From NCBI RefSeq assembly GCF_039541075.1, contig NZ_BAABFN010000005.1, forward strand, positions 372,001 to 436,000: a DNA stretch of 64,000 nt, read 5' to 3'. Positions within the stretch are counted from its first letter, which is position 1. The number at the start of each line of letters is the position of its first letter. This stretch comes from Compostibacter hankyongensis. Lineage in GTDB: Bacteria; Bacteroidota; Bacteroidia; Chitinophagales; Chitinophagaceae. A model generated the notes under the pieces. It made no database searches, had not been told where the DNA came from, and saw only the letters and a program-made list of their open reading frames with translations. The position numbers and the translations under genes are program-made. Below, one piece after another: positions 33,788-42,812 of the stretch.

Positions 33788-33806
33788 CCATCCCTTACCG
33801 GGACCT

Positions 33807-33878
33807 GCCGCGTTGGTCAAGGGGTTAAGACGCATCCCTTTCACGGATGAATCACGGGTTCGATTCCCGTACGCGGTA
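33807..33878 (+). tRNA. tRNA-Glu (anticodon UUC)
   Basis: A 72-nt cloverleaf. The acceptor stem GCCGCGT pairs with ACGCGGT (one G-U pair) and is followed by the discriminator A. The anticodon arm is CATCC-CTTTCAC-GGATG with anticodon TTC at 33840-33842. The T arm is CGGG-TTCGATT-CCCG. CCA is not encoded. Confidence 0.96.
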
Positions 33879-33881
33879 CAT

Positions 33882-33917
33882 AAGGAAACATTCTATTATG
33901 AATGTTTCCTTTTTTTA
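33882..33917 (+). terminator. Intrinsic terminator of tRNA-Glu
   Basis: A 12-bp perfect stem (33882-33893 with 33900-33911), 6-nt loop and T-run, starting 3 bp after the tRNA. Confidence 0.9.
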
Positions 33918-34149
33918 TGCCAAAAACCTATGACAGACCAGGAACATAAAGTCGGATAGGCCATTGACTGTTTCAGACCCACTCAACATAGGCTTATTTT
34001 AACTTTCTACAATTCGCTGAATAATGTCTAATACTTGCATACCTGCCGATCAGATGCTCAAAGAAAGTTAATCGCCCCCGGATGTTTCACAGCAGCTGCC
34101 GATGGTAAGCATACACCTCCTGTAGGACTTTATTCATTAACTTTAGCTT

Positions 34150-35484
34150 ATGAAAACAATTGGCACCTGCACGGGGATCTCCGGAAGGCTCACCTGGCTG
34201 GTATGCTGCCTGTGTTTGGGCTGCCTGTCGTTTAAAAGCTTTAGTCAGCCCTCCAGAGAAAAAGCAACAAAGGGAGAGGAATTGAGGTTGCTTTATAAAA
34301 GCAAATCGCTTTTCAAACTGAATCTACAATTTGCAAAATACCAAAATGACCTTTCGGAAAAAGACCGGTTATTTTATCGATCAATCCTGGACAACGCCTT
34401 TAATCGTTGTATTCAATCAAATCAAGATATTGCAGCGCTAAGAAAAACCTATGAGGATCTGCTGCCTGACAGCACAGCAAAGGAACTGTTTAACATAGAA
34501 GCGGACAACTTTATAAAGCTATACCAGTACAAGGCGGCAGCTATGTGCTACACCAAATTGGCGGCAAAGTACAAAACGCCGGCAGATAGCGCTGCGCTTG
34601 CCGATATAGAAAATTCAAAAGCTTTATGGGGAGCCATTTCAGACGTTCCACCGCAGGAAATTACCGTTCTGAAAACGACAACCGTTACCTGGAAAAAAGA
34701 CAAAATAGGCTTATTGCAAATCCCTGTAGTTCATCATGAGGACTCCTGTTTTCTTGTGTTCGATACCGGAGCAAATCTTTCCGTCATCACGAAAACCGCA
34801 GCCAGGAAGCTGGGAATGAGAATATATCCGGTAAAATTGGATCTGGCAAGCGGTACAACCGGTCAATTGGTCCAGTCGTCCCTGGCGGTGGCAGATAGCT
34901 TATATCTGGGGGGTATGTTAATCAAAAACGCCGTCTTCCTTTTGTTGCCCGATGAGATGCTCTATTTCAAGCACGGAGACTATAGCCAGGAAGGGATTAT
35001 TGGCGAGCCGGTCATGGCACAGCTTAAAGAGATAAATATTCATCAGGATGGTCGGCTTGAAATTCCTTTACATCCATCCAAAAGTCATTTCCAAAATCTG
35101 GCGTTGGACGGCCTGATGCCCATCGCTGATTTTACCGTGCAAAAAGACAGCTTACCCTTCCGTTTTGATACGGGCGCTGGTTCCTCTGTTTTGTATCATC
35201 CTTACTTTGACAGGTATAGAAAAGAGGTTGTGCAAAACGGCGCCCCTTACAAGCTAAAGACCAATGGTGTCGGCGGAACAATAACCGAATCCGACGCTTA
35301 TACAATCAGGAATTTTTCGATCGGCATAGCCAACCATTCAACCACGCTATCCAAAATTAACGTCAGAACCGGTCCGGTCGGAGCTGAGAAGGATGTTTTT
35401 TATGGCAACCTGGGGTTGGACGCCATCGGACAATTTAACACTTTAACCATCAATTTTGAAAGTATGTTTATTGATGTGCATTAA
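34150..35484 (+). CDS. Retropepsin-like aspartic protease, two DTGA motifs
   Basis: A 444-residue secreted protein. Residues 1-33 look like a signal peptide (LVCCLCLGCLSFKSFSQ). Residues about 40-170 are helical, with tetratricopeptide-like character. Two protease-like halves follow: CFLVFDTGANLSVITKTAA (about 197) and LPFRFDTGAGSSVLYHPYF (about 337). Each carries the catalytic DTGA/G of the retroviral-type fold, so one chain may form its own active pair, as in pepsin-like dimers. It may cut envelope or secreted proteins. The DNA is visibly more AT-rich than its neighbours, and the gene lies just after tRNA-Glu, which suggests transfer. No partner gene is adjacent. Confidence 0.86.
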   Translation: MKTIGTCTGISGRLTWLVCCLCLGCLSFKSFSQPSREKATKGEELRLLYKSKSLFKLNLQFAKYQNDLSEKDRLFYRSILDNAFNRCIQSNQDIAALRKTYEDLLPDSTAKELFNIEADNFIKLYQYKAAAMCYTKLAAKYKTPADSAALADIENSKALWGAISDVPPQEITVLKTTTVTWKKDKIGLLQIPVVHHEDSCFLVFDTGANLSVITKTAARKLGMRIYPVKLDLASGTTGQLVQSSLAVADSLYLGGMLIKNAVFLLLPDEMLYFKHGDYSQEGIIGEPVMAQLKEINIHQDGRLEIPLHPSKSHFQNLALDGLMPIADFTVQKDSLPFRFDTGAGSSVLYHPYFDRYRKEVVQNGAPYKLKTNGVGGTITESDAYTIRNFSIGIANHSTTLSKINVRTGPVGAEKDVFYGNLGLDAIGQFNTLTINFESMFIDVH

Positions 35485-35745
35485 ACGCCACCGATCGCCA
35501 ATCCAATTTTTACACCGATAATATTCCATTTAAAGAATCCTCTTCCGCCCTCATAGGGGTGACTCCCGGTATTTATCTATTCAGCCAGCATTCCACAGCT
35601 GTGACAGCCCCTCTTTTCCGTCAGCGGATCTGTCCCGGGAACGGGCAGCGCCGCTATCTTCCTGCCCGATATTTTATAATAGTGTATATTTATCAGGCAA
35701 AAGGAAGAAAAGGAACCTGGTTATGAACCCGAAAAACACGAACCT

Positions 35746-36138
35746 ATGCTAAACTCCACTGACGCTTTCAGCAGCTTTTCGGTAAACGACCTGCGGCAAG
35801 CCAAAACATTTTACGGCCAGACGCTGGGGGTTGCGCTTTCGGAAACGCCCGAAGGACTGGCCCTGTCCGTACCGGGAGGCGGAAAAGTATTTATCTACCC
35901 GAAACCCAACCATACGCCGGCTACCTTTACCGTACTCAACTTTCAGGTAAATGATCTTGAAAAAACGGTCGATGGCCTTATAGCGGCCGGCATCCGCTTC
36001 GAGCAGTACAGCGGCGAACTGCAGACGGACGAAAAAGGTATTTTCCATGGCTCCCGTTCGAATCAGGGACCCGACATCGCCTGGTTTAAAGATCCTGCCG
36101 GCAATATTTTATCGGTGGTGCAGGTCAAACAAGGCTGA
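35746..36138 (+). CDS. VOC (glyoxalase/bleomycin-resistance) family protein
   Basis: A 130-residue single VOC module pair. SSFSVNDLRQAKTFYGQTLG is the standard opening, AALSVPGGGKVFIYPK-type strands follow, and the second half has FQVNDLEKTVDGLIAAGI and DIAWFKDPAGNILSVVQ. The last motif holds the usual metal-binding position, but only some family metal ligands are apparent. Members range from lyases to antibiotic-binding proteins, and the substrate is unknown. It stands alone between the protease and the aldose epimerase. Confidence 0.88.
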   Translation: MLNSTDAFSSFSVNDLRQAKTFYGQTLGVALSETPEGLALSVPGGGKVFIYPKPNHTPATFTVLNFQVNDLEKTVDGLIAAGIRFEQYSGELQTDEKGIFHGSRSNQGPDIAWFKDPAGNILSVVQVKQG

Positions 36139-36198
36139 TCTTCCTCTGTTTAAAAACCGCAATCCGCTATTCCCTCACGCTATATCCAAATATTCCGA

Positions 36199-37374
36199 AT
36201 GACTGCACTCAGCACCCTCTCCTGCCTGCCGATAGCCATATGTCTGGCCATGATCACCGCCTGCTCCTCTCCTGCCGGGCAAAACAGCAACCCGCCGGCC
36301 GATGACACCACAATGGCAAGCCTACCGGAAGCCGCCGCCTTCCGGGATACCGTAGCCGGGAAAGAAACCGGCCTTTTTGTTTTAAAAAACGCTGCCGGCA
36401 TGGAGGCTGCCGTCACCAATTACGGCGGAAGACTGGTGAGCCTGCTGGTACCCGATAAAGCAGGCAATATGGTGGATGTGGTAGTGGGATACGACAGCCT
36501 GCAGTCCTACCTCGGAGGGGGCGATTCCTATTTCGGAGCGCTCGTCGGCCGTTACGGGAACCGTATCGCACACGGACAGTTTTCCCTGGACGGGAAAACA
36601 TATCGCCTCGCCACCAATAACGGACCGAATCACCTGCACGGCGGCAAAAAGGGATTTTCGAAACAGGTATGGGATGTCCTGGAGCGGACTGATTCCTCGC
36701 TAACCCTGCATTATCGCTCTAAAAACGGGGAAGAAGGCTACCCTGGCAACCTCGATGTGAAGGTGGTGTATACCCTCGGTGATGACAATGCTTTAAAGAT
36801 CGGTTATGAAGCCTCCACAGACCAGCCTACCATCGTCAATCTCACCAACCATTCCTATTTTAATCTGAACGGACAGGGCAACGGTACCATTACCAACCAT
36901 ATCCTGCAGATCAATGCAGACCGGTACACGCCGGTAGACTCTACCCTGATCCCGACAGGACAGCTTCAAAACGTAACCGGCACTCCTTTTGATTTCAGGA
37001 AGCCCACCGTCATCGGCGCCAGGATGAACGCTCCGGACCAGCAGCTGAAATACGGGAAGGGCTATGACCACAATTTCGTGCTGAACGGGGAGCCGGGCGC
37101 CCTGAAGCATGCGGCCACCGTTACCGGAGACCTGTCGGGCATTGTAATGGAAGTATATACCCGCGAGCCGGGGGTGCAATTTTACACAGGCAATTTCATG
37201 GGCGGCGCTCATACCATCAAGGGCGGAAAAAAAGACGGCCACCAGACCGCCTTCTGCCTGGAGACCCAGCACTTCCCGGATTCTCCCCACCAGCCCTCTT
37301 TTCCGACCACCGTCCTGCGGCCGGGAGACACTTACCGCACGGAAACCGTCTTCCGCTTTCCGGCGGAGCCGTAA
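36199..37374 (+). CDS. galM: Aldose 1-epimerase (galactose mutarotase), lipoprotein
   Basis: A 391-residue GalM-type mutarotase. Residues 1-22 are a lipoprotein signal (PIAICLAMITAC, lipobox Cys about 22), so it acts at the periplasmic face. Family motifs are TNYGGRLVSLLVPDKAG, GRYGNRIAHGQFSLDG, the catalytic His in NGPNHLHGGKKGF and LTNHSYFNL, and the catalytic Glu in FCLETQHFPDSPHQ near the C-terminus. It interconverts alpha and beta aldoses and fits a neighbourhood with alpha-amylase and glucoamylase. The symbol is given by family, and its preference for galactose is not proven. Confidence 0.92.
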   Translation: MTALSTLSCLPIAICLAMITACSSPAGQNSNPPADDTTMASLPEAAAFRDTVAGKETGLFVLKNAAGMEAAVTNYGGRLVSLLVPDKAGNMVDVVVGYDSLQSYLGGGDSYFGALVGRYGNRIAHGQFSLDGKTYRLATNNGPNHLHGGKKGFSKQVWDVLERTDSSLTLHYRSKNGEEGYPGNLDVKVVYTLGDDNALKIGYEASTDQPTIVNLTNHSYFNLNGQGNGTITNHILQINADRYTPVDSTLIPTGQLQNVTGTPFDFRKPTVIGARMNAPDQQLKYGKGYDHNFVLNGEPGALKHAATVTGDLSGIVMEVYTREPGVQFYTGNFMGGAHTIKGGKKDGHQTAFCLETQHFPDSPHQPSFPTTVLRPGDTYRTETVFRFPAEP

Positions 37375-37380
37375 AGCCGC

Positions 37381-37650
37381 TCAGGAGGCTTCCTCACCAG
37401 GGGCGGTATCCTGCTCCCGGAGCGCAGCCACCAGCGCATTAAAATAATCAACGAGCAGCGCATCGATCTGGTGCTCGGAATTATAATCATTGTTTTCCCT
37501 GAAGATGGTCATCTGCTTTCCGAACTTTTGTACGATGGAAGGATCGACCGGCCGCACCACATAATCGGTACGGGAAGCCGAAACCGACTTTACGACTTTT
37601 GCGCTGTGTTCCGAATTATCGTACCGGAACGAAATGGTAAATTCTATCAT
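37381..37650 (-). CDS. Small conserved hypothetical protein, 89 residues
   Basis: I do not recognise a named family. The protein is soluble and begins with a beta-strand pattern (MIEFTISFRYDNSEHSAKVV), followed by a helical acidic C-terminus (QIDALLVDYFNALVAALREQ). It is convergent with the epimerase gene (6-bp gap) and 49 bp downstream of the alpha-amylase on the same strand, so it may be co-transcribed with the amylase. No catalytic residues stand out. Confidence 0.7.
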   Translation of the reverse strand: MIEFTISFRYDNSEHSAKVVKSVSASRTDYVVRPVDPSIVQKFGKQMTIFRENNDYNSEHQIDALLVDYFNALVAALREQDTAPGEEAS

Positions 37651-37699
37651 CGTCTGAAAAGATACGTTTTATTCAAAACAAAAAATAGTGCCTTTGTGT

Positions 37700-39184
37700 T
37701 CAGCCTTCCGGTATCCAGACGGCTATGGAGCCGGCATTTACCGGAAAAGACGCCCGCCCTTCTGCATCTGCAGTCACCTTGTCCTGGCGATTGCCGGTAA
37801 TATCGTTGAATGTTTTTCCGGCATGGTGCTTCCCGGTTTCCATTTCCTTTACGCCTTCCCCGGCATTGGAGAGCAGAACGGCACAACCGCTGTTCTTGCC
37901 GGGCTCCCCTTCCCTGACCCACCCTATGGTATGGGGATCGTCAAAATAATCCTTTTGCAGACCATAGGCATATTCCCTGCGGGCCTGCAATAACTTCTCC
38001 AGCCCGGGACAGGGATCCAGCTCAGCGGCATGCACCTTGCCGTCCGGCATTTTATCGTGGTAAGCCGCCCCGTAGAGATCAGGGAAGAAAACGCAGGGAT
38101 ACCCGCCCTCCCGGAGCAGGATCAATGCATAAGCATGAGGCCGAAACCAGCTTTCTGTGTGAGAATCGAACTGCCGCAGCGGCTGCGTATCGTGGTTGTC
38201 CACAAAGGTTACACTGTGACCGGGGTCCGTCTTTACCAGCGCATGATCAAAGATCTTCCGGAGATCATACCGGGCGCCTTCATGGGAAGCCTTGCTGAAG
38301 TTATGATGCAGGGGAGTATCAAACAGGGACATGCCTCCTTCCGTAGCTTTGATGTAGCTCAGCATGGGGTCGATGTTCTCCGACTTCCAGTACTCCCCTA
38401 CCGCAAACAGCTCCTTTCCGCTGGTCGCTCTCAGATGAGCGAGCCAGTCCCGGTAGAAAGAAGCCGGCATATGTTTCACAGCATCCAGGCGAAAGCCGTC
38501 CACTTCCGTATTTTGCAGGTACCATACGCCCCATTTCCCGAGCTCCTCCCGCACCGCGGGATTCCGGAATTCGATATCCGAAAGCATCAGGTAGTCAAAA
38601 TTGCCCTTTTCCTCCTCGATGAGGTCTTCCCACTCCGATCCGTATTCGTTCAGTATTTTATAGACCCCGTACTCGCCTGTGTTTTCGTCTCTTCCCACAC
38701 CGCTAAAGCAATGAAAGTCCCAGATGAAGCTGGAATATTTACCCTGCCGCCCCGGAAAGGTAAATTTCGTACGGGCTTTGATCTTATAGGGATCGCTGAT
38801 CACCTTTTTGCGGTTTTCCGGATCTACCTTATGTACGGATACTTCCTCCATCTCATCAGCGCCGCCCTTATGATTTAGAATAATATCCGCATACACCGAC
38901 ATATGCTGTTCATGAAACGCCCGTATGGCCTCCAGGTATTCGCCCCGGGTGCCGAACATCGTAGCGACGGAACCTTTCTGATCAAATTCCCCGAGATCAT
39001 ACAGATCATAGCAGTCATATCCGAAAGAGCGATGGCCTTCGCTTCCCTTACAGGCCGGCGGCAGCCACACCGCCGTAATGCCCAGTCGCGCCAGATGCGC
39101 AGCCTCCCGGGCCGCATGCTCCCAGAGACGATGCTCCGGCGGGTAATACCAATGGAAAAACTGGAACAATGTTTTGTTTCTCAT
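37700..39184 (-). CDS. Alpha-amylase, GH13 (cytoplasmic type)
   Basis: A 494-residue GH13 enzyme with no signal peptide. It begins FQFFHWYYPPEHRLWEHAAR and matches the AmyS-like branch. The four conserved regions are YADIILNHKGGADE (I), DGFRLDAVKHMP with the nucleophile Asp (II), ELFAVGEYW with the acid Glu (III) and VTFVDNHDTQP (IV). It should hydrolyse alpha-1,4 glucans inside the cell, e.g. glycogen or imported maltodextrin. The C-terminal 80 residues form the beta-sandwich domain C. It lies opposite the PPC/DUF296 and GH15 genes. Confidence 0.93.
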   Translation of the reverse strand: MRNKTLFQFFHWYYPPEHRLWEHAAREAAHLARLGITAVWLPPACKGSEGHRSFGYDCYDLYDLGEFDQKGSVATMFGTRGEYLEAIRAFHEQHMSVYADIILNHKGGADEMEEVSVHKVDPENRKKVISDPYKIKARTKFTFPGRQGKYSSFIWDFHCFSGVGRDENTGEYGVYKILNEYGSEWEDLIEEEKGNFDYLMLSDIEFRNPAVREELGKWGVWYLQNTEVDGFRLDAVKHMPASFYRDWLAHLRATSGKELFAVGEYWKSENIDPMLSYIKATEGGMSLFDTPLHHNFSKASHEGARYDLRKIFDHALVKTDPGHSVTFVDNHDTQPLRQFDSHTESWFRPHAYALILLREGGYPCVFFPDLYGAAYHDKMPDGKVHAAELDPCPGLEKLLQARREYAYGLQKDYFDDPHTIGWVREGEPGKNSGCAVLLSNAGEGVKEMETGKHHAGKTFNDITGNRQDKVTADAEGRASFPVNAGSIAVWIPEG

Positions 39185-39532
39185 AAAGCCGCTCTTAACA
39201 TTTCAGCATCCGACAATAAATCCGTTCCCGGCTCCGGCAGCCTGCTTCCCGACCGCGGTGCTTCAATCCTCATGCTGCCTCGGGTATCCACACCGTGACC
39301 GGCTAACCGCTGACGAATGCCAATGACCTAACACAAATAACCGACCAATACCGGGACGCAGGTTCCTGACTGCGATCCCGCTGCGTCTGCCGACAGAAAC
39401 TGTGGATTTTTTTGCTCAGTGGACACCGGCCATCAGAAGGAATCCCCCGTATGGGAGGGGTTTGTTTTCCGGTATGATAATTTCATGATAAAGGACAGCG
39501 CTACTCTCTCTTGTTTAAGAAAAAAAACGATC
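39185..39532. other. Intergenic region between alpha-amylase and the PPC protein
   Basis: The 348 bp separate divergent genes. A short hairpin CCCC-GTATGG-GAGGGG is at about 39444-39459. Next to it lies TTTCCGGTATGATAATTTC (39466-39484), which recurs upstream of ku. Frames running through this stretch are not convincing genes. Confidence 0.65.
39466..39484 (+). promoter_or_regulatory. 19-mer shared with the ku upstream region
   Basis: TTTCCGGTATGATAATTTC ends 49 bp before the PPC gene start. It differs at one base from the sequence 44 bp upstream of ku. It is a candidate promoter or operator. Confidence 0.5.
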
Positions 39533-39970
39533 ATGAAGTCCAAGCTTATCAACAGTACCGGGCAGATAACCTACGTCCTCATTTTCGATAAAGGGGATGA
39601 AGTAGCGGCAGGTATCTTAAGCTTTGCGGAGGAGCACAACATAAGCGCTGCCAGCTTCACCGCCATCGGCGCCTTCAGCGATGCGTTGCTCGGTTTTTTT
39701 GATTTTTCTTCAAAAGATTATAAAAAGATCCCCATGCCCGGGCAGACGGAGGTGCTTGCCTTAACCGGAGATATTGCCCAGCAGGATGGCAAGCCCAAAA
39801 TACATGCCCACGTGGTACTGGGGAAGCCGGACGGTGCTGCCTACGGAGGGCATCTTCTCGAGGCGCATGTGGATCCTACCCTGGAGGTGATCCTCATACA
39901 ATCTCCCGCCTATCTGCAGCGAAAAACGGATAAAAGAACCGGACTGGGCCTGATCACGCTGCCATCGTAA
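39533..39970 (+). CDS. PPC/DUF296 domain protein
   Basis: A 145-residue single-domain protein of the PPC (plants and prokaryotes conserved)/DUF296 family. I place the start at the ATG at 39533. The in-frame extension to 39419 runs through the probable promoter. Family features are YVLIFDKGDEVAAGILSFAE, SFTAIGAFSDALLGFFDF, KPKIHAHVVLGKPDGAAYGG and the closing EVILIQSP. The His in HAHVVL corresponds to the conserved metal-site region. In plants the domain is attached to AT-hooks, while in bacteria its role is unknown. It may be co-transcribed with the glucoamylase, 126 bp downstream. Confidence 0.88.
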   Translation: MKSKLINSTGQITYVLIFDKGDEVAAGILSFAEEHNISAASFTAIGAFSDALLGFFDFSSKDYKKIPMPGQTEVLALTGDIAQQDGKPKIHAHVVLGKPDGAAYGGHLLEAHVDPTLEVILIQSPAYLQRKTDKRTGLGLITLPS

Positions 39971-40096
39971 GATAACGTGTGTGATCACGAACTTGCCCCA
40001 CACGAAAACTGCGCCGGATCGCCGGCAGCTGCCGTGCGGCATAATAAATCCAGCTGCCGTCAAACCTATTTGTCAACAACGGAAACAGAAAAAGAT

Positions 40097-42499
40097 ATGA
40101 CAGGAAAATGGTTAAAAGCACCCGGGTCGCCGGGCATTCCCGCCCGCTGGACCTCCAGCGCCAAATCGGGCCTTGGCAAGGCCATAAATGCAGCCTCCGA
40201 TGTCAGCTTCACCGTCAGCCACGGCATTATCAACGAGATCTATTTCCCCTGGGAAGACGTGGCCTGCACACGCGATATGGGTCTGATCGTAACCGATCGA
40301 AAAACATTTTTTTCAGAAGAGAAAAGACATGCCGAGCACCGGATAAAAATGATAGGCGACGGCCTACCGGCTTACCGCATAACGAATACCTGCCTCAAAA
40401 AACGTTACCGCATCGTAAAGGAGGTAATGACGGATACCATCCGGAACACGCTCGTGCAACGCGTTAGCTTCCGGGCTTTAAAAGGAAAGATCAGCGATTA
40501 CGGGCTATATGTATTGTTAGCCCCGCACCTGGGCAATCAGGGGTCGGAAAATTCGGGCTGGTGCGGAGATTACAAAGGCGTATCCATGTTGTTCGCCCGC
40601 CGGGACAACCTCACCCTGGCGTTGGCCTGCTCTTCTCCCTGGAAAAAACAGTCCGTAGGTTTTGTAGGTTTTTCCGACGGATGGCAAGATCTCATGCAGC
40701 ATAAGCAGATGGAATGGGAATACCGCAATGCAGGCCCGGGCAATATAGCCCTGACGGCCCAAGCGGACCTGGAAGCATCCGGCGGGGAGCTCCTGATCGC
40801 CCTCGGCTTCGGATATACCGAAAACGAGGCCGCGCATTATGCCCGCGGCAGCATCCTGTCCGGGTTTGACGAAATCCGGGAAGCCTATCTCGGGGAATGG
40901 CGGAGCTGGCAGAAAAGCTTCTCACCCCCGAAGCCGGCCGGCAGTCCGGCGGGAAAGCTTTTCCGTATCAGCGCTTCCGTGCTGCGGATACACGAGGCAA
41001 AGCGGGCCAGAGGCGGTATTATCGCCAGCATGTCCGTTCCCTGGGGAGAAGCCAAGGGTGATGAGGACATCGGCGGCTATCATCTGGTATGGCCACGCGA
41101 TCTCGTGGAATCATCCGGCGGCCTGCTGGCGCTCAACGCAAAGCAGGACACCCTGCGCATCCTCACTTATCTGATGGTGACTCAGGAAGCAGACGGGCAC
41201 TGGGCGCAGAATATGTGGCTGGAAGGCACTCCGCACTGGAAAGGGATACAGATGGACCAGGTGGCGCTGCCCATCCTGCTGATCGATCTCTGCAGGCAAA
41301 ATCATGTGCTGAAGCCGGCGCGGATACACCGGTACTGGCATACGGTGAAAAAAGCCCTTTCTTACCTGGTTCAGAACGGCCCCTATACAGAGCAGGACAG
41401 GTGGGAAAGAGCGGGAGGGCTCTCGCTTTTCACCCTTGCCGCAGAGATCGCCGCGCTGCTGGCCGGCGCAGATTTCGCCGAAGAAAACAATGAGCCTGCC
41501 ATGGCCGCTTATTGCCGGGAAACGGCCGATTGCTGGAATGCCCATATCGAACGGTGGACGTATATAACGGATACGGACATATCCAGATCATCCGGCGTGG
41601 AAGGTTATTACATCCGCCTGAACCCTACCGGCGCCGATATGGAAGCGTTGCGGGATCAGCGCGTACGGGTGGAAAATCATCCGGAGGAAAGCAGTACGGT
41701 ACTGCTGAGCGAACTGATCAGTCCTGACGCCCTGGCGCTGGTACGTTTCGGGCTGAGAGCGCCGGACGATCCGCATATATGCAATACCGTGCGCATGATC
41801 GATAAATACCTGAAGGTAGATACCCCTACCGGCCCCTGCTGGCACCGCTATACACACGACGGCTACGGCGAGCATGAAGACGGAAGTCCCTACGACGGTA
41901 CCGGTATCGGACGGGCATGGCCGCTGCTGACCGGCGAACGCGCACATTATGAAATAGCTGCCGGAAATATAGAAGGCGCGCGGGAGCTGGCCAAAACCAT
42001 GGAATCTTTTTCACATAACGGGCTTTTCCCCGAACAGATATGGGATGCTGCCGACATACCGGACCGGGAGCTTTTCTTTGGAAAATACAGCGGATCGGCC
42101 ATGCCCCTGGTTTGGGCGCATGCCGAATATATCAAGCTATGCCGCTCATTGAAGCAGCGGAAAGTATTTGACATGCCCAGGCATGCCCGGGAGCGTTATC
42201 TGCATAACCAGCGCCCTTCAGCGGTGGAAATATGGCGTTTTGAACGCCCCCTGGAAAAAATAAATAAGAACAGCATACTGCGTATCGAAACGCATGCCCC
42301 CGCCCGCATACACTGGTCTGCAGACGGATGGCAAACTACGCAGGATGCCCTTACACAGTATACGGGACTCGGAATATATTTTGCAGATTTTCCGGGAAAT
42401 GCCATTACCGGTCCGGCCCTGGTGTTTACTTTTTACTGGATGGATGCAGATCGCTGGGAGCATAAAGACTTCGCTGTGGAAATCATAGCCGACCCCTGA
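40097..42499 (+). CDS. Glucoamylase-type glycoside hydrolase, GH15
   Basis: From the ATG at 40097 the enzyme has 800 residues. The in-frame extension to a GTG at 39977 is rich in unlikely residues. Residues about 1-270 are the N-terminal beta-sandwich of bacterial glucoamylases (SDVSFTVSHGIINEIYFPWE). From about 295 comes the (alpha/alpha)6 barrel, with GGYHLVWPRDLVESSGGLLA. Glu437 in QDRWERAGG is the likely acid and Glu646 in PEQIWDAAD the likely base, close in position to the known catalytic pair of bacterial homologues. There is no signal peptide, so it probably releases glucose from maltodextrins in the cytoplasm, working with the adjacent alpha-amylase. Confidence 0.93.
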   Translation: MTGKWLKAPGSPGIPARWTSSAKSGLGKAINAASDVSFTVSHGIINEIYFPWEDVACTRDMGLIVTDRKTFFSEEKRHAEHRIKMIGDGLPAYRITNTCLKKRYRIVKEVMTDTIRNTLVQRVSFRALKGKISDYGLYVLLAPHLGNQGSENSGWCGDYKGVSMLFARRDNLTLALACSSPWKKQSVGFVGFSDGWQDLMQHKQMEWEYRNAGPGNIALTAQADLEASGGELLIALGFGYTENEAAHYARGSILSGFDEIREAYLGEWRSWQKSFSPPKPAGSPAGKLFRISASVLRIHEAKRARGGIIASMSVPWGEAKGDEDIGGYHLVWPRDLVESSGGLLALNAKQDTLRILTYLMVTQEADGHWAQNMWLEGTPHWKGIQMDQVALPILLIDLCRQNHVLKPARIHRYWHTVKKALSYLVQNGPYTEQDRWERAGGLSLFTLAAEIAALLAGADFAEENNEPAMAAYCRETADCWNAHIERWTYITDTDISRSSGVEGYYIRLNPTGADMEALRDQRVRVENHPEESSTVLLSELISPDALALVRFGLRAPDDPHICNTVRMIDKYLKVDTPTGPCWHRYTHDGYGEHEDGSPYDGTGIGRAWPLLTGERAHYEIAAGNIEGARELAKTMESFSHNGLFPEQIWDAADIPDRELFFGKYSGSAMPLVWAHAEYIKLCRSLKQRKVFDMPRHARERYLHNQRPSAVEIWRFERPLEKINKNSILRIETHAPARIHWSADGWQTTQDALTQYTGLGIYFADFPGNAITGPALVFTFYWMDADRWEHKDFAVEIIADP

Positions 42500-42566
42500 A
42501 AAACCCTTCTGCAGGCTTTCTACATGCCTGTCTTGCGTCAGCCCCCGGCTTGCAGGCCGTAAAAAA

Positions 42567-42752
42567 TCATATCGTATTTTCCGGACCGGTGGTTGCCGTG
42601 TTTTCCGGACCGCCAGGGGTTGTGTTCTCGGGGCCCACAGGATCGCCCCGGTTTGTTCGCCTGCTCTTCCTGGCCTTTAACACTTTTGTACCCAGCCATA
42701 CAAAGATGATGACAAGCAATACGACGACAATAGTACCGAAGGTAAAGAACAT
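42567..42752 (-). CDS. Small membrane protein with a GPENT-repeat tail
   Basis: A 61-residue protein. Residues 3-24 (FTFGTIVVVLLVIIFVWLGT) form one transmembrane helix. A basic stretch follows (KARKSRRTN), which places the tail in the cytoplasm by the positive-inside rule. The tail has three GPENT units (VGPENTTPG, GGPENTATT, GPENTI) at 7-8 residue spacing. I do not know the family. It lies 60 bp after the SDR gene on the same strand. The repeats are also visible in the DNA, so copy number could vary between strains. Coding is supported by the clean helix and charge pattern, not by homology. Confidence 0.6.
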   Translation of the reverse strand: MFFTFGTIVVVLLVIIFVWLGTKVLKARKSRRTNRGDPVGPENTTPGGPENTATTGPENTI

Positions 42753-42812
42753 GGTTTCCGTTTTTAAAGGATTATCTTTCTTCCGGGAACGCTCCCCGGA
42801 AAGAAGGCGGCT

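Larger units (their letters stand above)
33559..34149. other. Intergenic region with gap promoter and tRNA-Glu
   Basis: The 591 bp hold the gap promoter on the minus strand (33605-33635), the tRNA-Glu promoter, gene and terminator (33757-33917), then about 230 bp of AT-richer DNA with no supported gene. A TAACTTTA box lies at about 34138-34145, just before the protease start. Confidence 0.75.

Noticed and set aside
33807..35530. Integrated element with attachment sites at tRNA-Glu
   Set aside because: No integrase and no direct copy of the tRNA 3' end downstream; kept only as a composition-based suspicion.
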